From positions 3,286,001 to 3,350,000 of the forward strand of contig NZ_CP041151.1 of the NCBI RefSeq assembly GCF_006494715.1: 64,000 bases of DNA, given 5' to 3'. The position numbers and the translations under genes were made by a program. Position 1 is the stretch's first letter; each line of letters starts with the position of its first letter. Positions 36,344-44,920 of the stretch are shown in pieces. This stretch comes from Shewanella sp. SNU WT4 (GTDB taxonomy: Bacteria > Pseudomonadota > Gammaproteobacteria > Enterobacterales > Shewanellaceae). A model generated the notes under the pieces. It was not told the DNA's origin. It saw only the letters and a program-made list of their open reading frames with translations, and did no database searches.

Positions 36344-37777
36344 ATGTCAGCCCATCATGACTTAAAACAACCCATTTATGATCCCAGCGTTAGTTTCATC
36401 CAAGAGGATAAAATATGGGAACTGCTCAACACCAATACCGCCCCGAGCCAAGCTCAGGTTCAAGCCGTATTAACCAAAGCGCGTCTATGTGAAGGTCTGA
36501 CCCTAGAAGACACAGCCGTACTGTTACAAAATCAAGACTGTGAGCTTGAACAGCAAATGTTCGCCATTGCCCGCGACATTAAAAACACCATTTATGGCAA
36601 TCGCATTGTGTTGTTTGCGCCCTTATATGTGTCGAATCATTGCGCCAATGCTTGCAGTTATTGCGGCTTTAATGCCGATAACCATGAGTTAAAACGCAAA
36701 ACCCTACAACAAGATGAAATAGTTAAAGAAGTTGAAGTGCTTGAAGCCATGGGCCACAAGCGCATTTTAGCTGTGTATGGCGAGCATCCCCGTAATAACG
36801 TCAACGCCATAGTCGACAGCATTGCTACTATGTATAGCGTCAAGCATGGTGACAGCGGCGAAATTCGCCGAATAAATGTTAACTGCGCGCCTATGGATAC
36901 CAGTGACTTTGCCATTTTAAAAACGGCGGCCATTGGTACTTATCAGTGTTTCCAAGAAACTTATCATCGCCCGACTTATGAAACTGTGCATACCAAGGGC
37001 AAGAAGAAAGATTACTTATATCGCCTCTATGCCATGCACCGCGCGATGGAAGCAGGCATTGATGATGTTGGCATTGGCGCCTTGTTTGGCTTGTATGATC
37101 ACAAGTTTGAATTACTGGCTTTATTAGCGCATGCCAAGCAACTAGAACTTGATTGTGGCGTTGGCCCACATACGATTTCCTTCCCGCGCATTGAACCGGC
37201 CCACGGCTCAAGTTTGTCAGAAAAGCCGCCGTTTGAAGTGGATGATGAATGCTTTAAGCGTATTGTGGCTATTACCCGCTTAGCTGTGCCTTATACCGGA
37301 CTGATTATGAGTACCCGTGAAAGCGCAGAGCTTAGACGCGAATTATTAAGCTTGGGGGTGTCGCAAATTAGCGCAGGCTCTAAAACCTCGCCAGGCGGTT
37401 ATCAAGCCAGCCAAGATGACCAGCAAGATTCTGAGCAATTTAGCTTGGGCGATCATCGCGCTATGGATGACATCATTTATGAGCTAGTGACAGAGTCTGA
37501 TGCTATTCCGTCCTTCTGCACTGGCTGCTATCGCAAAGGGCGCACTGGCGATCACTTTATGGGGCTTGCTAAGCAGCAGTTTATTGGCAAGTTTTGTCAG
37601 CCTAACGCCTTAATCACTTTTCGAGAGTATCTTAATGATTATGCCAGCGAAAAGACCCGCGAAGCTGGTAATCAACTGATTGAAAGAGAGTTAGATAAGT
37701 TGAGCCCAAGTCGTCGGCGCAACATTAGCCAATGTTTAACCATGACAGATGAAGGCAAGCGAGATATTTACTTGTGA
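36344..37777 (+). CDS. hydG: [FeFe] hydrogenase maturase HydG (radical SAM tyrosine lyase)
   Basis: Splits tyrosine to supply CO and cyanide on an iron complex for the H-cluster. The 477-residue protein has the radical-SAM motif CANACSYC (Cys 100, 104, 107). It also has the HydG-specific C-terminal motif C-x2-C-x22-C in FCTGCYRKGRTGDHF...GKFC, which carries the second iron-sulfur cluster. ThiH-like fold with SAGSKTSPGGY near residue 345. Its stop overlaps the GTG of the next gene. Confidence 0.97.
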   Translation: MSAHHDLKQPIYDPSVSFIQEDKIWELLNTNTAPSQAQVQAVLTKARLCEGLTLEDTAVLLQNQDCELEQQMFAIARDIKNTIYGNRIVLFAPLYVSNHCANACSYCGFNADNHELKRKTLQQDEIVKEVEVLEAMGHKRILAVYGEHPRNNVNAIVDSIATMYSVKHGDSGEIRRINVNCAPMDTSDFAILKTAAIGTYQCFQETYHRPTYETVHTKGKKKDYLYRLYAMHRAMEAGIDDVGIGALFGLYDHKFELLALLAHAKQLELDCGVGPHTISFPRIEPAHGSSLSEKPPFEVDDECFKRIVAITRLAVPYTGLIMSTRESAELRRELLSLGVSQISAGSKTSPGGYQASQDDQQDSEQFSLGDHRAMDDIIYELVTESDAIPSFCTGCYRKGRTGDHFMGLAKQQFIGKFCQPNALITFREYLNDYASEKTREAGNQLIERELDKLSPSRRRNISQCLTMTDEGKRDIYL

Positions 37778-38379
37778 ATACTGCCCCACTTAAGGTCAAG
37801 GTTAGCCCAGGGTTAGACATGGGCGCGTTAATCGAAGCGCTGGCGTGCAGTCGCCATGTCATCATGCATGCCGCCTTGTATTCGCGCTTTGCAAATGGCG
37901 TAGTCGATGAGGTGTTACAGCAGCAATTAAGCCAAGGGAAGTTACAGCGACTGCGCTTAATTTCCACCAGCACTCAAGTCACTTGGCTGCATGATTTTAA
38001 TCAAGTGCTGCGCCAAGGCGCTAGCGCAGCAGCTATTGCCAACGAATGGCAAGCGTCAGCGCACTGGGTGTCGCAATTAGTTAACCGCTACCCTCAGCAA
38101 GTGCAAGCCATAGAGACTGAGCAGCTCCCCACTCAGCCTATGATTTTGACCGATAGTCGCTTGTTTTTAGGCCATTATGCCCACAGCGCCACCCCTGCGG
38201 CCCAGGGGTTTTGGTTGGAATTGGATATTGCGCCTCAGCCCCTTGATCTAGGTAGCGATTCATTAGCATTTACTCCAACTAATGATGCTTGGTCACAAGC
38301 GCTATCTCGCCACCTTGATGAATGCCGCCAAGTGTTGCAGCACCATCAAAGAGCTGAAAATGAGGGCGATATGCGATGA
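37774..38379 (+). CDS. hydX: HydX-type protein of the hydrogenase maturation operon
   Basis: A 201-residue soluble protein of unknown function between hydG and hydE. It starts at GTG overlapping the hydG stop by 4 bp and ends in an ATGA overlap with hydE, so it is made in step with the maturases. It is rich in Gln, Ala and His (two HH or HxH pairs) but has no Cys motif apart from single cysteines. The first half (LIEALACSRHVIMHAALYSRFANGVVDEVL) slightly recalls phospholipase-D-like folds, without an HKD motif. The name follows the Shewanella cluster as I recall it. Confidence 0.7.
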   Translation: MNTAPLKVKVSPGLDMGALIEALACSRHVIMHAALYSRFANGVVDEVLQQQLSQGKLQRLRLISTSTQVTWLHDFNQVLRQGASAAAIANEWQASAHWVSQLVNRYPQQVQAIETEQLPTQPMILTDSRLFLGHYAHSATPAAQGFWLELDIAPQPLDLGSDSLAFTPTNDAWSQALSRHLDECRQVLQHHQRAENEGDMR

Positions 38380-39467
38380 GTCCAAGCGAGCATAATCAAC
38401 ACACTACTGCTTCTTGGCATCAACCCAAGGAGCAAAATGAGCAGAGCACAAATACAGGTAAAGCGCTGACATTCAGTCAGCAGCAATTAGTTGAATTGCT
38501 GCAAGGCGCTGATGACGCTTGGCTTTTTAGTCAAGCAAACGCAGTCACCCAAGACAATTTTAAGCGCCAAGTGTTTTTACGCGCCGTGATTGAGTTTTCT
38601 AACTTTTGCCGTAATGACTGCCACTATTGCGGCCTGCGCGCCAATAACCGCGCCGTTGAACGCTACCGTTTAACTGAAGCGCAAATCATAGCAGCCGCTC
38701 TTGATGCTGAGCGTTTAGGCATGGGCACAGTTGTATTGCAATCTGGGGATGACAGTCGCTATAGCGCAGCTAGCGTTGCGCGCATCATCACAAGCATTAA
38801 GCAGCAAACCGCCCTTGCCATCACTTTATCCCTAGGGGATAGAAACCACGAGGATTTTGCCTTGTGGCGTCACGCGGGCGCCGATCGCTACTTACTTAAA
38901 ATGGAATCCTTTGATAAAGCGCTATTTGCGGCGGCGCGCCCAAAAGCTGATTTCACAGCGCGACTGTTGAAATTACAGCAATTGCAAGCACTTGGGTATC
39001 AAGTAGGCAGTGGCATTATTATCGATTTACCTGGCACTAGCGACGCCATGATGGCAAACGACATATTAATGTTAACTGCCCTCAATCTTGACATGATTGC
39101 CTGCGGCCCCTTCGTTGCCCATCCGCAAACACCAATGGCGAATAACGCCAATGGCAGCGTTCTTAAGAGTCAGCGCATCAATGCCCTATTAAGACTCATG
39201 AATCCACTCGCAAATATCCCCGCTACTAGCGCTTTGGATGCTTTAGAAGCTGGCAGCCGCTTGGCATCATTAAGGCTTGGCAGCAATGTCATCATGCCCT
39301 CTTTTACGCCACCAAGCGTCTCGCAAAACTACGGCATTTATCCTGGGAAAAATGCTAATCGCTTAGCCTTAGCCACGCGAATTTCACAACTACAACAGCA
39401 AATTACCGCCACAGGTTTTATTCCTGTATCTCATCGCGGTGACAGCTTAAGGATGACTCATGTGTAA
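38376..39467 (+). CDS. hydE: [FeFe] hydrogenase maturase HydE (radical SAM)
   Basis: Radical SAM enzyme acting on the HydG product during assembly of the diiron subcluster. The 363-residue protein has CRNDCHYC (Cys 78, 82, 85). Further blocks are TVVLQSGDDSRY near residue 130 and GIIIDLPGTSD near residue 215. The N-terminal 30 residues are polar and probably disordered. It overlaps hydX by 4 bp and hydF by 8 bp. Confidence 0.95.
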   Translation: MSPSEHNQHTTASWHQPKEQNEQSTNTGKALTFSQQQLVELLQGADDAWLFSQANAVTQDNFKRQVFLRAVIEFSNFCRNDCHYCGLRANNRAVERYRLTEAQIIAAALDAERLGMGTVVLQSGDDSRYSAASVARIITSIKQQTALAITLSLGDRNHEDFALWRHAGADRYLLKMESFDKALFAAARPKADFTARLLKLQQLQALGYQVGSGIIIDLPGTSDAMMANDILMLTALNLDMIACGPFVAHPQTPMANNANGSVLKSQRINALLRLMNPLANIPATSALDALEAGSRLASLRLGSNVIMPSFTPPSVSQNYGIYPGKNANRLALATRISQLQQQITATGFIPVSHRGDSLRMTHV

Positions 39468-40680
39468 TGCCATTGCCGAACAGACCCCGCGCGGGCTGCG
39501 CTATCATATTGTGCTGGCAGGACGACGTAATGTCGGTAAATCCTCCCTGATTAATCTATTAACTGAGCAGCAAGTCTCTATAGTATCCAACACCTTAGGC
39601 ACAACCACAGATACAGTGGCTAAAGCGTACGAACTGCTGCCTCTTGGGCCAGTGAGCTTATTTGATACTGCCGGACTTGATGATGAAGGCGAGCTTGGAT
39701 TACAAAGAGTAGAAGCCAGTATGCGGGTTATCGCTCGCGCCGACATGCTGATGTATGTGGTTGATAACCTTGGCCTCACCACACTGGATAAACAGCATAT
39801 TTTGCAGTATCAAGCACTTGCCATTCCATTATTAGTCATATTTAACAAGCAAGATTTAGGGGCCATCAGCGAGCAAGACAGCCATTGGTGTCAGCAGCAA
39901 CAGCTGCCATTGTTAGCCATGACCACAAGTCACAGTGCGCGGCGCGAGTTACTTTGCCAAGCCCTGTTTGATTTAGCGCCCAAAGAACTAAAGGCTGACT
40001 TAGTGCTGGCAGGCGATCATTACCATGCTGGGGACACCATTATTTGTGTTGCCCCCATAGATAGCGCGGCTCCCAAAGGGCGCTTAATCTTGCCGCAAGT
40101 CCAAATTTTACGGGAAGCCTTAGATAAGCATGCCATTGCCATGGTGTGCCAAACCGAGCAACTCAGTCAAACCTTAGCGCAATGTGTAACGCCACCTAAA
40201 TTGGTGATCACAGATGCCCAGGCCATTAAGCAAGTGGCCGCCATAGTGCCTGATGATATTGCGTTAACGACTTTCTCCACCTTATTTGCTCGCGCTAAGG
40301 GCGATCTCGCCCCTATGGTCAGTGGCGCCAACGCCTTAGATAGCCTGCAAGATGGCGATAAAATCCTGATTGCCGAAGCCTGTAGTCACAATGTGCAAGA
40401 AGATGATATTGGCCGCGATAAGTTGCCTAAGCTCATATCCCAATACTCACGGAAACAGCTCGAATTTGAAGTGGTTGCTGGCCATGATTTTCCAGCCAAT
40501 CTTAAGCAATATGCGCTAGTGCTGCACTGCGGCGCCTGTATGTTTAATCGCGCAGAGATGCTTAGGCGCATCAGAGAGTGTCAAATGGCTCAAGTGCCAA
40601 TGTGTAATTACGGCATTGCACTGGCGAAACTGCAAGGGGTGTTAGCGCGGATTTCAACCCCGTTATTAGCGGCTAAATGA
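39460..40680 (+). CDS. hydF: [FeFe] hydrogenase maturation GTPase HydF
   Basis: Scaffold GTPase that delivers the diiron precursor to HydA. The 406-residue protein has the P-loop GRRNVGKSS (21-29), switch II DTAGLDDEGELG and the G4 NKQD. The C-terminal iron-sulfur site has Cys-x-His in EACSHN and the later HCGACM pair. It ends the operon and starts inside hydE. Confidence 0.96.
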   Translation: MCNAIAEQTPRGLRYHIVLAGRRNVGKSSLINLLTEQQVSIVSNTLGTTTDTVAKAYELLPLGPVSLFDTAGLDDEGELGLQRVEASMRVIARADMLMYVVDNLGLTTLDKQHILQYQALAIPLLVIFNKQDLGAISEQDSHWCQQQQLPLLAMTTSHSARRELLCQALFDLAPKELKADLVLAGDHYHAGDTIICVAPIDSAAPKGRLILPQVQILREALDKHAIAMVCQTEQLSQTLAQCVTPPKLVITDAQAIKQVAAIVPDDIALTTFSTLFARAKGDLAPMVSGANALDSLQDGDKILIAEACSHNVQEDDIGRDKLPKLISQYSRKQLEFEVVAGHDFPANLKQYALVLHCGACMFNRAEMLRRIRECQMAQVPMCNYGIALAKLQGVLARISTPLLAAK

Positions 40681-40793
40681 TTGTCGTTATTCCCCTAAAC
40701 TGTGTTCACGATACTAAACAGACGTTATGTTATGATGCGCGCCATTAGGGGATAGACCCTCTGCCAAGCTTAATAACAATAACAGGAGTTCAG

Positions 40794-41282
40794 ATGCATC
40801 AGGTAGCCATTGTAATGGGATCAAAAAGTGACTGGCCAACAATGCAGGCCGCGGCTGAGATCTTAGATATTTTACAAGTTAGTTATCATGTAGAAGTGGT
40901 TTCGGCCCATCGTACTCCCGACAAACTCATCGCCTTTGCTGCAAATGCTGCAGATAACGGCTTTAGTGTGATTATTGGCGGCGCAGGCGGCGCAGCTCAT
41001 TTACCTGGCATGCTCGCCTCTAAAACCCGTTTACCTGTGCTTGGCGTACCAGTGCAAAGCAAAGCCTTAAATGGCATGGATAGCTTATTGTCTATCGTGC
41101 AAATGCCTAAAGGCATAGCCGTTGGCACCTTAGCCATAGGTAATGCCGGCGCGTTTAACGCAGGCTTAATGGCCGCGCAGATTTTGGCTATCACGGATAA
41201 CGAATTAGCCGCGCGCATCGATGCGTTCCGTCAAGCGCAAACCGATGATGTGTTATCTAACCCTGACCCGCGTGAGGCCTAA
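40794..41282 (+). CDS. purE: N5-carboxyaminoimidazole ribonucleotide mutase
   Basis: Converts N5-CAIR to CAIR in purine synthesis. The 162-residue class I enzyme shows [12 protein letters not shown] (substrate loop), [11 protein letters not shown] with the catalytic His, and [21 protein letters not shown] precedes the ATG. It lies directly upstream of purK. I see no convincing PurR box. Confidence 0.97.
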   Translation: MHQVAIVMGSKSDWPTMQAAAEILDILQVSYHVEVVSAHRTPDKLIAFAANAADNGFSVIIGGAGGAAHLPGMLASKTRLPVLGVPVQSKALNGMDSLLSIVQMPKGIAVGTLAIGNAGAFNAGLMAAQILAITDNELAARIDAFRQAQTDDVLSNPDPREA

Positions 41283-41283
41283 G

Positions 41284-42369
41284 ATGACTAGCATAAGCAT
41301 GCCCAATATTTGGGTGTTAGGCGACGGCCAGCTCGGCGCCATGATGAAGCATGCAGGCCAGCCTTTAGGCCTTAACATCACTCCGGTTGATATTATGACC
41401 CCAAGTGATGCCCGTCTGCCGTTAGGCGCCAACGATCTGATTACTGCTGAGCGCGAGCAATGGCCAGAATCGTCGTTAAGTTTGCAATTAAGTCAGCATC
41501 CCCATTTTATCAATGGCGGCGTGTTTACCCGCCTTGCCGATAGATATAGCCAAAAATCCTTATTAGATGATATCCAAGTGGCTACTGCACCTTGGCGCTT
41601 AGTGGATAGCAATGTGTCTAACGCTGAGCTATTTCAGCAATTAGGTGAGCGAGTATTACTTAAACGGCGCACCGGCGGCTACGATGGCAAAGGTCAGCAT
41701 TGGTTAAATGCCAGTAATAATAGTGCGATCCCCAATGATTGGCGTGAACTGAGTATTGCTGAGCAAGCCATAGCGTTTGATGAAGAAGTGTCACTGGTCG
41801 GGGCGCGCGATGCTAATGGTCAGTGCCATTTTTATCCATTAATGCTGAACTTACATCAAGATGGCATTTTAATGGCGACCTTAGCGCCGTTAGCGCGCCT
41901 TAAACCATTGCAAGCAAAAGCGCAGGCCATGCTGAGCCGCATTATGAATAGCCTTGATTATGTTGGCGTGATGGCGATGGAGTGTTTTCGTCTCGGCGAT
42001 GACTTATTAGTCAATGAACTTGCGCCGCGGGTCCATAACTCTGGTCACTGGACGCAAATGGGATGCCATATCAATCAGTTTGAATTGCATTTGCGGGCGC
42101 TGGCTAATTTAGCGATTCCAGAGTTAAGCATTAAATGTCAGGTGGCCATGGTTAATTTAATTGGGGTGGAATATGACCCGCGTTGGTTATCATTAGCCAA
42201 TACCGAGCTTTATTGGTATGGCAAAGAAGTGCGCCCTGGGCGTAAAGTCGGCCATCTAAATATTAATGCCACAGACCCAGAGCGTTTAAGCGAAACTTTA
42301 AAGACGTTGAAACTATGGTTACCGTCACAATATCAAGCACCTTTGACTTGGTTAGATGATAACAAGTAG
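41284..42369 (+). CDS. purK: N5-carboxyaminoimidazole ribonucleotide synthase
   Basis: ATP-grasp enzyme that carboxylates AIR to N5-CAIR. The protein begins MTSISMPNIWVLGDGQLGAMM and contains LLKRRTGGYDGKGQ, EEVSLVGARD and NELAPRVHNSGHWT, the typical ATP-grasp blocks. The open frame also covers the end of purE, but the ATG one base after the purE stop, with GAGG upstream, is the plausible start (361 residues). Confidence 0.95.
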   Translation: MTSISMPNIWVLGDGQLGAMMKHAGQPLGLNITPVDIMTPSDARLPLGANDLITAEREQWPESSLSLQLSQHPHFINGGVFTRLADRYSQKSLLDDIQVATAPWRLVDSNVSNAELFQQLGERVLLKRRTGGYDGKGQHWLNASNNSAIPNDWRELSIAEQAIAFDEEVSLVGARDANGQCHFYPLMLNLHQDGILMATLAPLARLKPLQAKAQAMLSRIMNSLDYVGVMAMECFRLGDDLLVNELAPRVHNSGHWTQMGCHINQFELHLRALANLAIPELSIKCQVAMVNLIGVEYDPRWLSLANTELYWYGKEVRPGRKVGHLNINATDPERLSETLKTLKLWLPSQYQAPLTWLDDNK

Positions 42370-42414
42370 GTATTAACACTAACAATTTCTTTTCCAAAAA
42401 GTTACTATAGCCAT

Positions 42415-42443
42415 AGCCATCGCAGGGTTGTGGCTTTTTTTAT
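42415..42443 (+). terminator. Terminator after purK
   Basis: A short stem AGCCAT (42415-42420) / GTGGCT (42430-42435) with a 9-nt loop is followed by seven T. It separates purEK from the GGDEF gene. Confidence 0.7.
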
Positions 42444-42458
42444 TTCTGATGAGTCGGT

Positions 42459-43781
42459 ATGTCAGCCTTCAAAATTAAGCATTCAAAAGTACATAGCAAG
42501 CATAAATACGCCATTTTTTTTCTGCTAGCACTGCCTCTTATTTATTTGTGCGTATGGTTGTATTTAAATAAAACTCAGGTGGCTATCGGTCAACATATCC
42601 TGCTATTTGTTGGCCTCTACACTTTATGTATTCTTGGGGCGCAATTCCTGTATCGCTTGCATATCAACCAAATGTGGCAACATTTAGAGCGGGTGTTACA
42701 CATTAACCAAGTGACGGCCGAACTCACCTTAACCGCCCATGATTTTAATAATGAGACCGAATTTTTCTCATCCTTGCTTGATCAAGCTATCAAGCTAATT
42801 CCGGCCGCACAAATGGGCAGTATCATTAAAATCAACCAAGAGACGCAAGAGTGTGAGTTTTTGTGCGCGCGTCATATGGATTTACAAGCTCTGCAAAGTA
42901 TTCGTTTCTCGATATTGCAAACCTTCACCTACCAATTAACCGCAGGCAAATGCGATCAAGTAGTATCTATTGATGACATAACCAAGTTCAATAGTAATAA
43001 CGCCTTATCAGAGCAGCAGTGCCATATATTGCATAACAGTTGTGAAGTGCCAATTAAGGCAACCTTATCCGCCCCCATTTATGTCAACAATACTTTCTAC
43101 GCCATGCTTAATTTAGATAGCCCACGCGCCGGCGCTTTTGGTAATTTTGATAGAAATCTGGTGGCCATTTTAAGCCGCGAAGCCAGCTATGCCCTGACCT
43201 CATATCAGCAAGCGCAGCAAATTAATGCGCTCGCCAATAGCGATGGTTTAACAGGGCTCATTAATAGGCAGCGCTTTGATAAGCTAATTCATCAACAAAC
43301 AGCAGGCCAATTACTGGTAATAGATCTTGATAATCTTAAGCAGATTAATGATCAATTAGGTCACACTGTGGGGGATGATGTGATTAAAGCCTTTGCTAAT
43401 AATTTGCGGCACGCCTTTAGCGAGACAGCATTAATCGCCCGTTTTGGTGGTGATGAATTTGTGGTGTTTGAACCAGGCAATAGCGCTAAGTTAGCGTTAA
43501 GCTTGCAAGCCCTTAGCACCATGTGCCAACAGCACCAGCCTGTGATAGGTTACAGCGTCGGTCAGAGTCACTATCAAGGCGATTTTGACTGCAGTTTTGC
43601 TGAGGCTGATCAGGCTATGTACCAACAAAAAAAGGCTAAGAGCAAAGCCCTTAGCCCTATGGTTATGCATTCAAAGTCTATTAATTCCATGCCTATTAAT
43701 TCAGAGTCTATTAATTCAGAGCCTATGCCATCGCCAGCAGTTGATATAGATAAAGCAAACACAGCGCAACATGCAGGCTAA
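42459..43781 (+). CDS. Membrane-anchored GGDEF protein (diguanylate cyclase)
   Basis: Predicted to make cyclic di-GMP. The 440-residue protein has two N-terminal membrane helices (residues 17-36 and 46-66) and a GAF-like sensor domain (about 90-250). The catalytic GGDEF domain carries the exact motif FGGDEFVV (residues 329-336) preceded by SDGLTGLINRQRFD. No RxxD inhibitory site is seen five residues before the motif. The tail after residue 400 holds 15-bp tandem repeats that encode Ser-Ile-Asn-Ser units. Confidence 0.93.
   Translation: MSAFKIKHSKVHSKHKYAIFFLLALPLIYLCVWLYLNKTQVAIGQHILLFVGLYTLCILGAQFLYRLHINQMWQHLERVLHINQVTAELTLTAHDFNNETEFFSSLLDQAIKLIPAAQMGSIIKINQETQECEFLCARHMDLQALQSIRFSILQTFTYQLTAGKCDQVVSIDDITKFNSNNALSEQQCHILHNSCEVPIKATLSAPIYVNNTFYAMLNLDSPRAGAFGNFDRNLVAILSREASYALTSYQQAQQINALANSDGLTGLINRQRFDKLIHQQTAGQLLVIDLDNLKQINDQLGHTVGDDVIKAFANNLRHAFSETALIARFGGDEFVVFEPGNSAKLALSLQALSTMCQQHQPVIGYSVGQSHYQGDFDCSFAEADQAMYQQKKAKSKALSPMVMHSKSINSMPINSESINSEPMPSPAVDIDKANTAQHAG
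43663..43732 (+). repeat. 15-bp tandem repeats in the 3' end of the GGDEF gene
   Basis: CTATTAATTC recurs at 43678, 43693 and 43708, with a degenerate fourth unit at 43723, a strict 15-bp period. It encodes five-residue units of the type (S/P)INSE, and copy-number change would keep the frame. Confidence 0.75.
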
Positions 43782-43818
43782 TGGCAGCAAGCACAAGCAA
43801 AGAATAATCAAACCCTAA

Positions 43819-44445
43819 TCAGAAAAAGAGCCGAGATAACCACGACCTATCGAGCTCTTTTTGGCATTGGCGATACTGAGCCGCATAACGCTTAGAGCGA
43901 TCATCCACCTTAGCCGCGACTTTAATCAACCACGGCTTAGACTTATAAGTACCGCGTTTATAGCCGCCCCAGCCTTCGTGATAATTTAAGTATTGATTGC
44001 GGGCATCCCACTTAGAAACACCATTGATTTTATGACTTTTAGTGACAAACCAGCCCATAAAATCTATGGCATCATCAAAATCACTGCGACTCGACCAAGA
44101 ATTACCTGTCTCTTTGGCGTAATCGCCCCAAGTACCTGATTTGGCTTGAGCATAGCCATAAGCATCACTGGCGCGCCCCGTTGGAATAAACCCTAAAAAG
44201 TATTGCATCGGCGGGGCGGCATTATGCCGAAATGAGCTTTCTTGATACATAATGGCCAGCGGAATATGTACAGGTACGCCCCACTTATCACGCACATCTT
44301 TGGCGGCATCGTACCAGTGGCGATGCTCACTGAAGATGGCACAAATGTTTTCAGGATTTTCCGGCGGACTAGAAGCACAACCCGTAAGTAATAACAGCGC
44401 AATTAGCGGGAGTTTACGCCCGCTTTGGGCCTTAATTTCAAGCAT
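43819..44445 (-). CDS. Lytic transglycosylase SLT-domain lipoprotein
   Basis: Cleaves peptidoglycan glycan strands from the outer membrane. The 208-residue precursor begins MLEIKAQSGRKLPLIALL and has the lipobox LLTGC (Cys near 23). The SLT domain has the catalytic Glu in IMYQESSFRHN and the family blocks DAYGYAQAKSGTW and YHEGWGGYKRGTY. The frame goes five codons further to a TTG; the ATG at 44443-44445 is preferred. A terminator-like hairpin of the converging GGDEF gene overlaps its 3' end. Confidence 0.88.
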   Translation of the reverse strand: MLEIKAQSGRKLPLIALLLLTGCASSPPENPENICAIFSEHRHWYDAAKDVRDKWGVPVHIPLAIMYQESSFRHNAAPPMQYFLGFIPTGRASDAYGYAQAKSGTWGDYAKETGNSWSSRSDFDDAIDFMGWFVTKSHKINGVSKWDARNQYLNYHEGWGGYKRGTYKSKPWLIKVAAKVDDRSKRYAAQYRQCQKELDRSWLSRLFF

Positions 44446-44521
44446 GGAATCGCCACTCAAGATAAGAAGTGATTGATTATACTAATAATCAATCACGAAA
44501 CATGTAAAAAACAACACGGGA

Positions 44522-44914
44522 TTAACCCAAAGGAACTGCCATAGAGCAAGGCTCTGCAAGGGTTTGCCAAATATCGCCATGCCAAACGCCTTTACTTGCC
44601 AGTACGCCGCCTAATTGATAACGATGATCGGCCAGCAAATGCACGCTGAGCTCATGACTCACAGGCATGTGTTTATAACCACGCACCACAGTTTCATGGG
44701 GCATCATAATGGTGAGATTATAAGTCCCTGGCGCTAAATAAAAAATCGGCGCTGAGACCACAGGCTTACCATTGATATGAGTCACAACGACAGAATAATG
44801 CCCCTCAGCTTGCGGCGCTGGCGTATTAGCTAACGCGGCGCAAGTAAGGTTGCGATTAGGATTAACACACCCCGTCATCAAGACTAATAGCGCCAAGGCA
44901 AGTATTTGCAGCAT
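44522..44914 (-). CDS. Hypothetical lipoprotein
   Basis: A 130-residue protein with a signal peptide ending in the lipobox LMTGC (Cys 16), followed by Val-Asn. The mature part is beta-rich, with a PEGA-like segment (YLAPGTYNLTIMMPHETVVRG). I do not recognise a named family. It starts 6 bp after gshA on the same strand, so it is probably co-transcribed with it. Confidence 0.7.
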   Translation of the reverse strand: MLQILALALLVLMTGCVNPNRNLTCAALANTPAPQAEGHYSVVVTHINGKPVVSAPIFYLAPGTYNLTIMMPHETVVRGYKHMPVSHELSVHLLADHRYQLGGVLASKGVWHGDIWQTLAEPCSMAVPLG

Positions 44915-44920
44915 AAGCTT

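Noticed and set aside
40681..40793. PurR operator upstream of purE
   Set aside because: I looked for an ACGCAAACGTTTGCGT-like palindrome and found no convincing match.
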